From Meghimatium bilineatum (lineage: Eukaryota > Mollusca > Gastropoda > Stylommatophora > Philomycidae): 64,000 nt of DNA. A program made the position numbers and the translations under genes. The stretch spans positions 47,374,094-47,438,093 of the forward strand of contig CM067306.1 in assembly GCA_034231615.1 (NCBI GenBank), given 5' to 3'. Shown one piece after another: positions 12,601 to 21,659 of the stretch (positions within the stretch are counted from its first letter, which is position 1; the number at the start of each line of letters is the position of its first letter). The notes beneath the pieces were generated by a model, which saw nothing but the letters and a program-made list of their open reading frames with translations, searched no databases and was not told the origin of the DNA.

Positions 12601-13748
12601 TGATGTCTTTGTCCAAGTTCATGTCCTTAGCTAGAACACTGGTTAAATGCTGGTACATTTTCCAGTCTGCCCTCTTATAGTTCCACCTAGTGAGCGTGCT
12701 GCTGTCCTTGGTATATTCATTGTGAATTTCCAGAAATACTGGTCTGTGGTCACTACCCCCAAGCTGCTTTCCAACGACACGTGTGATGTTCCATTCCAGG
12801 CCTGGTGAGTAGAATGCCAGGTCTGGTGTAGAGGTGGTGTGCCATGCTCTCGAGTAGAAGGTTGGTGAGTCAGCTGGCTGGTTAATAAGAATGAGATTAT
12901 TTTCATCCTGCCAGCTCTCAAGTTCCTCACCTCTCTTGTCGATATGATCGTAGCCCCAGCTCTGAGAGTGGCTGTTGAAGTCACCACACACCATAAGCCT
13001 TTCTTTATCTGGAATTGTGTCTAGTGCCAATGGTTTATCATTTGGGCAGTAGTAGTTCAGGAGATGGAATTCTGCACTGTCTGTTTTTATGTGGAGCATC
13101 TGGTATTCTGCCCCGTCCATGTATACTTCCAGCTGACATGCGCTGATATTGTTTTTAACTAGTGTCAGAATTCCACCCTTTCGCCTGTCTTTTCGGTCAG
13201 ATCGGTAGCACTGGTAGCCTCTGATTTTGAAGGCTATGTCGCTGCTGAGGTGTGTTTCTTGGATACAGCAAATATTAACTTGTTCTTCACTGAGGACATT
13301 TTCAAGTTCCAATTTTTTGCTGTATCCATCTCTTTTACTGTTGACACCCTCAGCATTCCAGTGCATTATTTTTATTGGTCGTCTGTTTGTTTGGCCAGTA
13401 GCTCTATTCCCTTGCCTCCTGGCTCCTCGGGGCAATTGAGAAGGACTTCCAGTAACTGAGGTTGGGCCCTTTCGAGGTATAGGGCCCGGCACCGTCCCTG
13501 CCTGAACGTCCGCCACAGGGCAGGCACCATAACATTTATTAGATGCAGACATGTTTCCATTGTGTTTTATGCGTGGCAACCTGATTATCTGTGCGCCTTT
13601 TGGCTGGTTGCCTCCGTCTTCAGCACTCTGCTTACTAGGGCCGGACTATGGTCCTGCTCGAGTGGGAGTGCCCGACCAGTCTTAGTTTCCAGCCTCTGAT
13701 GGCTGAACTAAGCCCCATCACCACTTCAAGGTTCTGGCCTCGATGGGG
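9691..13748 (-). mobile_element. Near-intact N-type (I-like) LINE, nested in family F LINE
   Basis: About 4.06 kb on the minus strand, with identical 10-bp direct repeats at both ends. On its coding strand it has a ~170-bp 5' leader starting CCCCATCGAGGCCAGAACC, one long ORF (13579-9728), and a very short 3' UTR ending in GAAGAAGAAGAAAAAA. No separate ORF1 is seen upstream, so either this copy lost it or the family lacks one. A complete 5' end cannot be proved without other copies. It sits inside the endonuclease domain of an older LINE in the same orientation and is clearly the younger of the two. Confidence 0.9.
9728..13579 (-). pseudogene. LINE ORF: endonuclease-RT-RNase H polyprotein with one internal stop
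   Basis: About 1,283 codons, the usual size for ORF2 of I-like elements. It starts with MPRIKHNG; a second Met nine codons on is also possible. The AP-endonuclease spans about residues 70-290 (MHWNAEGVNSK, CIQETHL, GDFNSHSQSWGY, GSDHRPVFL). The RT spans about 500-800 (KSPGADGVSNEMI, NYRPISLTS, VPQGGVLSPTLF, YADD near 737). RNase H starts near 1030 (VYTDGSAQ, then AEIQAI, LTDARSV, PSHCGIPGNEKAD), followed by a CTCGQAV...H...C zinc-finger-like tail. The only break I see is TGA at 11645-11647 (codon 645), just before IDLRKAFDKVW. The reading frame continues unchanged for 638 codons, so this is a point nonsense mutation. As it stands the copy would give only a truncated protein. Confidence 0.92.
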
Positions 13749-13758
13749 AGTGAGATCA
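13749..13758 (+). repeat. Target site duplication of the N-type LINE (5' side)
   Basis: AGTGAGATCA, the exact partner of 9681-9690. It lies between the 5' leader of the inserted LINE and the broken endonuclease ORF of the host LINE. Confidence 0.9.
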
Positions 13759-14620
13759 TGAGTGGAACACAGTCTCAAGAGACGTAGCCCATTGCTGTTA
13801 AATTTACCGATCTAATGCTTTCCTAGGACTCCATTCCAGGACTGATAATTTCCAACTCTTTCGTTTAATCACCCAGGACTATAATTTGTCTGATTTTTTC
13901 CCAATTGATATCAGTGCATTACGTTCCTCATAAATTTGGTCTTTTTCTTCATTTTGGTTCGTCATTGTCGGAGCATAGCCGATAATTAAGTTTGTAAACT
14001 TCTTCTTTCACACTTGTATGTGTAGTGGCATGAGAGAGTCACTTAGTCACCGGGAAAGACTTGGGAGCCTTTGTACAAGGTCGACTCTAAATGCACATCC
14101 AACTCCTGATTACTGTCTCTCTGAGCTTTTGTGACCACTCAAAAAAATGTGTACCCTCCTGTCCCCCTCTTTCTGTAAGTTAGCCTTCAACCGGTAATCT
14201 TGTTTCGCTCAGTGCTACAATGTCGAGCTTGTATCTGACAAATTCCTTTGCAACTAGTGCTGTTCTTCTTTCTGGCCTGTTTGCAGATGCTATATGCCTA
14301 TCTGTGAGTGTGCAGATATTACACGTTCCGACTAATAGAGGTACTGTAATATTATTTGTGTTTCGACTGCAGTGGTAGGCACCCACCAGCTGCGATACGC
14401 TGGCCATGTTAAAAGTTATGCTGGCTTTTAGGGCCTTTTTTACAAGACCATTTCCCATGATATAGGGATAATCAGAGCTATACTGAATATTGCCATTGAG
14501 TTTGATCAGTGGATTACCGAATCCCATTTCTTCCTTGAGTTTAAACAGGAAGCGACCCTTTGTCCTGATCCGCCTATGTGCAGAATTGTGACTGCAACTT
14601 GAGTATTCCACACTTTCTTG
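13759..14620 (-). pseudogene. Family F LINE, 5' half (endonuclease start), interrupted
   Basis: Minus strand 14611-14180 keeps an open frame with VGTCNICTLTDRHIAS, RPERRTALVAKEF and LDIVALSETRLP, the first motifs of an AP-endonuclease. Between 14170 and 13760 broken frames still give IGYAPTMTNQNE-like and SNGLRLL pieces. Its continuation is at 9690, after the inserted N-type LINE. The N-terminal 60 residues before the endonuclease are not recognised. Confidence 0.8.
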
Positions 14621-14734
14621 TTCGCCACTTCCCCATCGCCGCAGATCTTGTTATGTGAGATATGATGATGTTTTAGTAATAACTAGAGTTGAATTTGTTT
14701 AAAATGTGAAGTAGTTGAAGTATAGGCCTATAAA

Positions 14735-14830
14735 TAGTAACTAATTGAAAGCCAAACAATAATCGAAACACGTAACGAAGAGTCCAACTTAATTTAGCGA
14801 ATAGGTCTTTTATAACTGTCGACAGTATTG
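14735..14830 (-). repeat. Repeat R3, copy 2
   Basis: The reverse complement matches 6925-7005 (GACCTATTCGCTAAATTAA, GTTACGTGTTTCGATTATT). Diverged, non-coding. It lies just upstream of the family F LINE 5' end. Confidence 0.6.
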
Positions 14831-14884
14831 GCGATATGTAATCAGTCTAGCATAGCGAGTAAATTTAAAGGATACTCTCTAAAT

Positions 14885-15094
14885 TCAGTGTTTCTAAACC
14901 TCTTTTTGTACCATGCCCCACCTCAGTCTTTCTAAAATTCTGATGTCCCCCTATGTACATATTTTTTTAATATTCAAAAATGTAATTATTCACTAAAGGA
15001 AGCCAAATTACAACTTGTTTGATTGCCTCCTCCCCCCCCCCTGAAAAAGCAAAATGCCCCCTGTGGGGCGTGGGCCCCACGTTGGGAAACACTG
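14885..15094. mobile_element. hAT-like MITE
   Basis: About 210 bp with short terminal inverted repeats: CAGTGTTTCTAAAC at the left and, on the reverse strand, CAGTGTTTCCCAAC at the right. Flanking CTCTAAAT and CTCTAATT give an 8-bp target duplication with one mismatch, the length expected for hAT. The interior holds GC-rich palindromic blocks (GTGGGGCGTGGGCCCCAC) and a C-rich run. No transposase, so it is non-autonomous. Confidence 0.75.
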
Positions 15095-15297
15095 CTCTAA
15101 TTTATAGTGAAAACATTTGAATATGTTTCTGGAAATCTTCATACTCCAACATTAGTAATAATCGGGAAAATCCAAATAGAATTTCAAAATAATCAGGGCA
15201 CCATAATCAATGTTGCCACAACTATATTTATTTAACTAGATGTTAGTTTTTAATCAATAGAAGGTAGTACTGCTAGTAGAACATAATTGAAAATAAT

Positions 15298-15519
15298 ACT
15301 CACGTGAAAGACAGGTAATGGAGTCCTACTTGATGACGACTAACACACTATCACTGACGGATGTTTACATGAATAAATATGGTATATACAACAGAACAAT
15401 GTAATATTCTGTGTTTTGTTTTGTTGTATATACCATATTTATTCATGTAAACATCCGTCAGTGATAGTATGTTAGTCGTCATCAAGTAGGACTCCATTAC
15501 CTGTCTTCCACTTGTGAGT
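15298..15519. repeat. Near-perfect long hairpin (85-bp arms)
   Basis: 15309-15393 and 15422-15506 are reverse complements with a single mismatch, separated by 28 bp. Weaker complementarity (ACTCAC / GTGAGT) extends the arms outward to about 15298 and 15519. The arms have no coding content. It could be a foldback MITE or a recent inverted duplication; if transcribed it would form a long double-stranded RNA. Confidence 0.9.
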
Positions 15520-15597
15520 TTCTAAACGTTGTTAGTGGTGCTGGGATTATATTGGCCAAATTTACCTTAATCTAAGTTTTGCCATGAAATCCTAGGA

Positions 15598-15710
15598 ATT
15601 TAGTTAATAATTAGTAAATCATCCAGATTTTCAAAAGAGGTCACCAGAAGTCCCATAAAGATTAAGTAATTTACACGAAATTAGACGAATTACCTTTATG
15701 TTTAGGTATA
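15598..15710 (-). repeat. Interspersed repeat R2, copy 2
   Basis: The reverse complement of 2790-2880: TTAGTAAATCATCCAGATTT followed by GTCACCAGAAGTC. It extends some 50 bp further than the alignable part of copy 1. Confidence 0.55.
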
Positions 15711-15892
15711 TTGACCACTGCTCTGGCCTTATTTCTATTTTTTTTTAAAATAATCTGAAGTTATGTTTTATTTGTATAAGGCGATCTGGTGCTATTACTA
15801 AAATATTAGTGATAACACTGACCCTAACAAGCCCCAATAACAAAGGATGATGGTTACTTTTTATAAACCGCATCACGTTCTAGAGTGCACTT

Positions 15893-16295
15893 GTACTTGT
15901 TCGTCCGTCGTAATTGACGATGACCAAAAACTGAATCAAAATAATAATAACAATAAGTAAAAATAAATAATAAAGTTAATAGTGCGTTTTTAAATTACTA
16001 ACAAGTCTAATGCGAGCACAAACGATTCGTCTACAAAATTGACAACTGTAGATGGTGTTTATGGGACGTTGAGATGTTTTTCTTTTCTACTTGCCGCTTC
16101 TGTCTTGCAATATCTTGCCTGGTCACTTCGGTCGCTAATGATCCAGTTCTAATGCTGTAACGCCATGATGTTCTATCCTGAGCGAAGCTCTCCCAAGAGC
16201 CAATGACAATTTTAAGATGTTACAGTGAGGACTCGAGTGTGACTTTGAAGCGCTTTTTCTGTCCACCAGCCTTTTCGAATTCCTGTCTGAAACTG
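15893..16295 (-). mobile_element. LINE family F, 5'-truncated 3' end
   Basis: Minus strand reads GQKKRFKVTLESSL, then IGSWESFAQDRTSWRYSIRTGSLA and ARQKRQVEKKNI, the post-RT tail of family F. The 3' end near 15898 has the same GTCATCGTCAATT-type signature as 7043-7075. One or two stops. Confidence 0.75.
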
Positions 16296-16299
16296 AAAG

Positions 16300-17590
16300 C
16301 TCAATACTATATGTTTCGATAATATATTTATATATATATTTGAATTATGCTGACTAGGTCCCAACTCCGCTGGACTGCTTCTTCTGTTGGGGGGTCCCTA
16401 AAAATTTAGCAAGGTGTTTTCCAGCTTTCTTTTATTTTTAATATTTTACTGCTATGTTAAATAATGTTCTTGAACAGTTAAAAATGTTAAAATTTGTTGC
16501 AAAATGCAACATAGGTCCTTATTGTGAATTGCGGAGACGGTATTGTATAATGGTATAATAATTGTCAGCTTGTAAATTGCATTTTAAATTTGTTCACATT
16601 AATCTGATATTGATTATAAGTTCACGAGGATAAATGTTATCAAATGAGCACGATAATAGTTATCAAACAATTCTGATTAGGATTTTCCCGATTGTATTTG
16701 TTGCACCCAAAGTCAGCACATATCGTGACGTCTGCTATTTAGCTGCTGTAATTTTGCAGGTACCAGGACACTAAGAGGTAGCCTACTTGTGGCACTTCTA
16801 GAAGATTCTTAGATTGTATCTTTTGGGCTGCTTTATTCTTATGTCGTGTTGGTTGTGAAGTTTTGCTATATTTGCAAGTTGCATGTAAGTAGGTATAAAT
16901 ATGATAGGCCTATATGTAACGTGTTAACACTATCATTATGCCCAGATTTTCTGATCTCAGATCTCCAATCATAAAATTAAAATCATTTATAATTTATATG
17001 CTGACAATCAACAATGACATGCTCACATGACATGGTATTACAATTACAATTACAGTATTACTATTAGTATTACTATTACGAATTACGGAAACTGATGTAC
17101 CAGTCGTATTGATTTTGAGAATTGGAATAAAAAGAAGTAAAGAGATCATGATTCCAGCGATATCATCTTCCCATGCCTTTTGTCAACTAACAAGCGGGAT
17201 CATATCGATCCGTGGATTGTGGTGTCAGTTGATGACACACGACTCTGATCTGGTTAAATTATTCTAGACATATCGCAGATTACGGCGGATAATTATTCAG
17301 AATACAATTATTATATTTTAATTATAATTTATAATATCTTGAAGTTAGCAAACCTTATTGCACGCCTCATTATCATAAACCTCATCATTATGTAAATGTA
17401 TGTAGGCGTAGGCCTCCTTGGACAATTTTCAAAATAATGGTACAACATTAAAAATATACTATAGTTAGATAGCCCTTGAAAATTGCAATTCAACGATACC
17501 TCAACCAAGTCTGTACGACAACCCTGAAAAATGTTCTGACTTTTTTTCGAATTAATTTCACATCAAAATAATTTACATGAAACATATCAT
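16300..17590. other. No gene recognised
   Basis: AT-rich intergenic sequence. It contains a short run of ATTACT/ATTAGT repeats near 17040-17080 but no ORF, SINE boxes or transposon ends that I can support. Confidence 0.5.
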
Positions 17591-17594
17591 TCAT

Positions 17595-18062
17595 CATCAG
17601 ATGCCATGCTGGCTGGCGTAGGCGGTCATAGTTCTCCATAGCTCTCTGTCCACAGTATTATGTATCAATATCGTAGTTTCCCTGCCGTGCCAGATTGTCA
17701 AACTGTCTCATATTTTCTCACGTTGTCTCTGTTGCCTTCAATGTTCTCCAAACCTGCCTGTCTCATGAAGTGGCCAAAAAAAGAAGATTGTCTTTTTCTT
17801 ATATTATTGGTTAAGGTTCATTTCGCATTTGACTCTTTCAACACCTCTACATTAGTTTTTCTGGCAGTCCATGGTATTCTCAGCATTCTTCTATAGAACC
17901 ACATCTCTATTGTCTCTAATTTCCCACTTTCCAGTTTGTTTATTGTCCAAAACTCCACCCATAATGTTAATATAGGGCTTATATAGGGACACTGCAGAAC
18001 TGTCTTTCTCACCTCTAATGACAAGGTCATATTACACAATATATTTTTCATTTTTCTGAATG
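17595..18062 (-). mobile_element. LINE family A, 3' end
   Basis: The minus strand from 18051 reads an open stretch ending LETIEMWFYRRMLRIPWTARKTNVEVLK, the family A post-RT region. It continues in broken frames to a 3' end near 17595 (ATGCCATGCTGGCTGGCGTAG on the plus strand is the reverse of the terminal codons). 5'-truncated. Confidence 0.75.
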
Positions 18063-18149
18063 TTGTTTTTGATGAAACATATCGGAAAATATAAATAAAA
18101 CTTGACTACAAAAATGTAACTGAGCTGACAATTTCTGAATTATCTTAGT

Positions 18150-18490
18150 TATTTTCTATAATACAACACACAAACTATATATTTTTGTGTTCGTGAAGAC
18201 AAGACGCTTATGTGGATCACATTTCTGGAATTTTCAGATGGACACAGAACTAATTGATATTAAAAATGGCTGCTAATTTGCATAATTATAATGAAAATAA
18301 ATTAAATATCTGTTAAACATAATAAAATAACACAGACACTATATATTTTTGTATTCATAAAGACAAGACACATCTGTTGATCACAATGTTGTGATTCTCA
18401 GAAGCATGTACAACTAATTAATATTCAAAATGATGGCCAGTTTGCATAAATAAAACAAATTTTGATGTTTTAAAAAAATTAACTGTCTTT
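18150..18490. repeat. Diverged two-copy tandem repeat, period 164 bp
   Basis: Both copies carry ACTATATATTTTTGT, AAGACAAGAC, GATCACA and AACTAATT in the same order, the second starting 164 bp after the first (18174 and 18338). Many substitutions. Non-coding. Confidence 0.7.
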
Positions 18491-18862
18491 TTTCAGCATC
18501 ATGTTGCATCCTTAAAAGTTAGATATATAAAAAGAAAAATGGTTAAAGAACATAATAAATCTAGTTGCTAGACATGAAAAATGGCGACATTACTAAATGT
18601 AAACCCTAGTCACAAGAAATTTATAACCTACGGTAAGCAAAATTATCTGTACACGCAAATCCCGGATGTCCAAGTACCTAATTACTTATCATTATGAAGA
18701 GCTCTACTTTTCAGGAAGTCGACAATCTTAAAACACATGATATTCTACTGTCTGCTTGTAAGAGCACTTTTGGTCTGCATTAAAACTAATTTTATAATAG
18801 ATAGGCTTATATAATATAATATATTATAAAATATTATAATATATATATATAATAATATATTA

Positions 18863-20198
18863 CGAGGGGGAGTCAATAAGTAAGTCACAAATTGATGTTG
18901 GATGGCAGGAAAATGCAGTAGGTGGTTTCTAAAGCTGTTTATAGTTGATATCATCATAGAACTTTATGTTTATGTTCGCTAGATGGCGCTAGCTGTACCT
19001 TGCGCATGCGCAGCACAAAAAACAAAATGGCTACTGTACTTACAGAGTGTACAATCAATGAACAACGTGCTGTTGTGCGTTTTTTATGGGCAAAAGGACT
19101 GCCTGCAAAAGACATTCATAAAGAAATGCTTCCTGTTTATGCTGACAATTGTTTGTCCCGTAAAGCGGTGCACAGCTGGGTAAAAAATTTTTCTCAAGGA
19201 CGCTCTAAAATTGTTGACGAAATCCGATCTGGTCGTGCTGTTGAAATTGCAACAGACGCATCTGTGCAGCGGGTTGAGGAGATGATTCGAGGTGACAGAC
19301 GAGTAACGATAGACGCTGTAGCAGCTGCAATAGGGTGCTCACATGGTTCAGCATACAGCATCATGCATGACCGATTGAAATTTAAGAAAGTGTGTTCAAG
19401 GTGGGTGCCCAGACAATTGACGGATGAACACAAAATGAACCGATTAGGCTTGTCATTGGAGCATCTCTGTCAATACGCAAATGAAGGAGAAGACATGATG
19501 AACAGGATTATTACTGGGGACGAATCATGGGTGCATCACTACCAGCCTGAATCAAAGCGTGCTTCAATGCAATGGAAACATCCTTCTTCACCTTGTGTCC
19601 AAAAATTCAAGGTTACACCATCAGCAGGGAAGGTTATGCTGACAGTGTTCTGGGATTGTCAAGGAGTGCTTTTAACCAATTTCAAAAAGAAAGGTGACAA
19701 TGTGAATTCTGAATCATACTGTGAAGTTCTATCAGTGCTTCGGGATGCAATTCGAAGAAATCGTCCAGGGCTGCTGACTAGAGTAGTGCTACTCCTTCAT
19801 GACAATGCTAGACCACATACGGCTCGATTAACTCAGGAGAAAATAAAAAATCTTGGTTGGAAAATTCTGGAACATCCTCCTTACAGCCCCGATTTAGCCC
19901 CTAGTGATTTTCACCTTTTTGGTCCACTAAAAACCCACCTTGGCGGGAAGCATTTCGCGACTGACGCAGAAGTTGAATGTGAAGTGAAAATGTGGCTTAA
20001 AAATCAGAGCACGCAGTTCTACGCAGCAGGTTTGGGAGGACTCATAAAACGATGGGATAAATGCATCAATGTTTGTGGAAATTATGTTGAGAAGTAAAGG
20101 GATAATGTATGTGTAAAAATAAACAGTTTTCAGGTTTTTATCGTCTTCAGTTTTTTTCTAAAGAGCCATTTGTGACTTACTTATTGACTCCCCCGCGA
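18863..20198 (+). mobile_element. Complete mariner (Tc1/mariner) transposon
   Basis: About 1.34 kb. The terminal inverted repeats at 18863-18892 and 20168-20197 match at nearly all of 30 positions (core AGTCAATAAGTAAGTCACAA; the difference I see is CGAGGGGG versus CGCGGGGG). A TA dinucleotide lies at each outer edge, as expected, although the right end has one extra base. The insertion is in a TA-rich stretch (18810-18862). The interior is a single intact transposase gene. Nothing in this copy rules out activity. Confidence 0.93.
19027..20097 (+). CDS. Mariner transposase (DD34D), intact
   Basis: A 356-residue protein if it starts at MATVLTECT; an in-frame Met nine codons earlier gives 365. 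Cuts and joins the element's ends in the nucleus. The N-terminal helix-turn-helix region (about 10-110) has WVKNFSQGRSKIVDE and a second HTH around AVAAAIGCSHGSAYSIMHD. The linker WVPRQLTDEHK is the family's WVPHEL-like motif. The catalytic triad is visible: Asp in ITGDESWVHHY, Asp in LLHDNARPH, and the last Asp in YSPDLAPSDFHLF, with exactly 34 residues between the second and third, hence DD34D. No stop or frameshift. Length and motifs are normal for the family. Subfamily not assigned. Confidence 0.95.
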   Translation: MATVLTECTINEQRAVVRFLWAKGLPAKDIHKEMLPVYADNCLSRKAVHSWVKNFSQGRSKIVDEIRSGRAVEIATDASVQRVEEMIRGDRRVTIDAVAAAIGCSHGSAYSIMHDRLKFKKVCSRWVPRQLTDEHKMNRLGLSLEHLCQYANEGEDMMNRIITGDESWVHHYQPESKRASMQWKHPSSPCVQKFKVTPSAGKVMLTVFWDCQGVLLTNFKKKGDNVNSESYCEVLSVLRDAIRRNRPGLLTRVVLLLHDNARPHTARLTQEKIKNLGWKILEHPPYSPDLAPSDFHLFGPLKTHLGGKHFATDAEVECEVKMWLKNQSTQFYAAGLGGLIKRWDKCINVCGNYVEK

Positions 20199-20199
20199 T

Positions 20200-20800
20200 A
20201 ATATTTTGGATCTTGGGACGAATTGTTGAATATTTCAAATTTGATATTAAACAAGTCAAGTGCACAGCTGTGCAGAAGTTTGTCCGTAATGTATCGTATC
20301 AGTAAGCATATTCCTACTTGGTACTGGGAGATACCAGAAATTTCATCGCTTTAGTGATTTTCTATTAAATATTTACATTTGGTAGGTTGCCATAGCTTTC
20401 TGAACAGTCAAAATGATTTTGACTAAAATTCACAGCTGCATCAGCCCCTATGACTGGAATATTTAACCAGATGGATAGACACTGGATATTGACGATTTCT
20501 AAAAATGGTGAAGGAGGATAGTTTGCACAGAACTGAGAGACTTAGATGTATGCATTGAGGACAACATTCTATTAATGATATGTCATATACTAGAGAAAGA
20601 CTGCTAATGTTACATGAATTATAGTGCATAGACATATGTATAATAGTGAGAAAAAAAGTTTTTTTTGTGTCATGGTTTACAGATTGACTGCAATAACTAC
20701 ACATTTCAGCCTGATCTATATCTTTAGATTGGAATTTTTGGGTTATGGTCATAGATCCTACAAAAACCAAGTTTCCTTCTTTAGCAAGTCACATTAGAGC
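20200..20800. other. No gene; SINE fragment inside
   Basis: At 20365-20455 the reverse strand resembles the body of SINE type 1 (the plus strand carries TTGCCATAGCTTTCTGAACAG, the reverse of its CAAAGCAATGGCAA region). The rest has no recognisable feature. Confidence 0.45.
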
Positions 20801-21400
20801 AAAATCTTTGTGCTCTGGTATGTGTACAGATATGATGATGGTGTTCCTCCTTCACATGTGAAGATGAGCATGGAATTAAGAAGGGCCCAGTTTGATTTAA
20901 TAGTATGTGAGTCCTCAGGTAGTTGATGAGCTCAATCCGGGCTCTGAACCAGCCGCAGTGTGAGCTGGAATGTAGGTCTTGAGATGAAGGAAACAGTCAG
21001 ATCTCTCTTTTTGTTTTTGCCTCTTGAATTGCCTGTAATGTTCTACCACGTTTAAAATTCCCAATACCCACTTTTATCTGACTTTTTCAGGCTGGACAGT
21101 CAAGAGCTGTGGTTCCTCAAGAATTGGGTCAAAGCTGCTTTGCTTGAGCGAGGTTCTGAAATAGTCCTTGAAGTGTATCTTCTGGCTTCCTCTTGAATGC
21201 TTACCTGCACACAGTTCACATAGCGCAGTCTCTTTGGAAGATGTGATAGGCCAAACGAAGGTGAGAAATGGTAAACAAGGCATAGATGCTTTCAATCTTA
21301 GTTTTATCAAGAATCTTGTGTTCCTGCCAATGTACAGCAAGGAGTTTTCTCAAGCACTGCAGGTGAACAGAGTTAAGTTGCCTTGCATGCCTAAATAGAT
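20800..21400 (-). mobile_element. LINE C-terminal remnant with zinc-finger tail (family F-like)
   Basis: Minus strand 21340-21074 reads ELCAGKHSRGSQKIHFKDYFRTSLKQS, the post-RT region of F-like LINEs. Further down, near 20980-20910, another frame gives CGWFRARIELINYLRTH, the terminal zinc-finger-like motif. Frameshifts separate them. 5'-truncated near 21400. Confidence 0.65.
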
Positions 21401-21659
21401 TTCAGGTTTTTGGGTTATGCTGAAGTCAAGTTTTAACACTAGCCTTTCACTTTTAAGGTCTTGAGTTTAAGTAAATTTTGAATTGACCTCAGGTAACAAG
21501 TAGGCATGCTAAGTACCTAGTCCTATTGGAGATGTATTATAATTTTGGAGGAAACTTGTGCAGGGTGCAGACAAACTTATCAACTTGTAATGTTTTCTCT
21601 GACAGTGTAAAGCTTTTTCAGTCATATTTGGCAGTGTAACCTTTACATTATGTAAGAAT

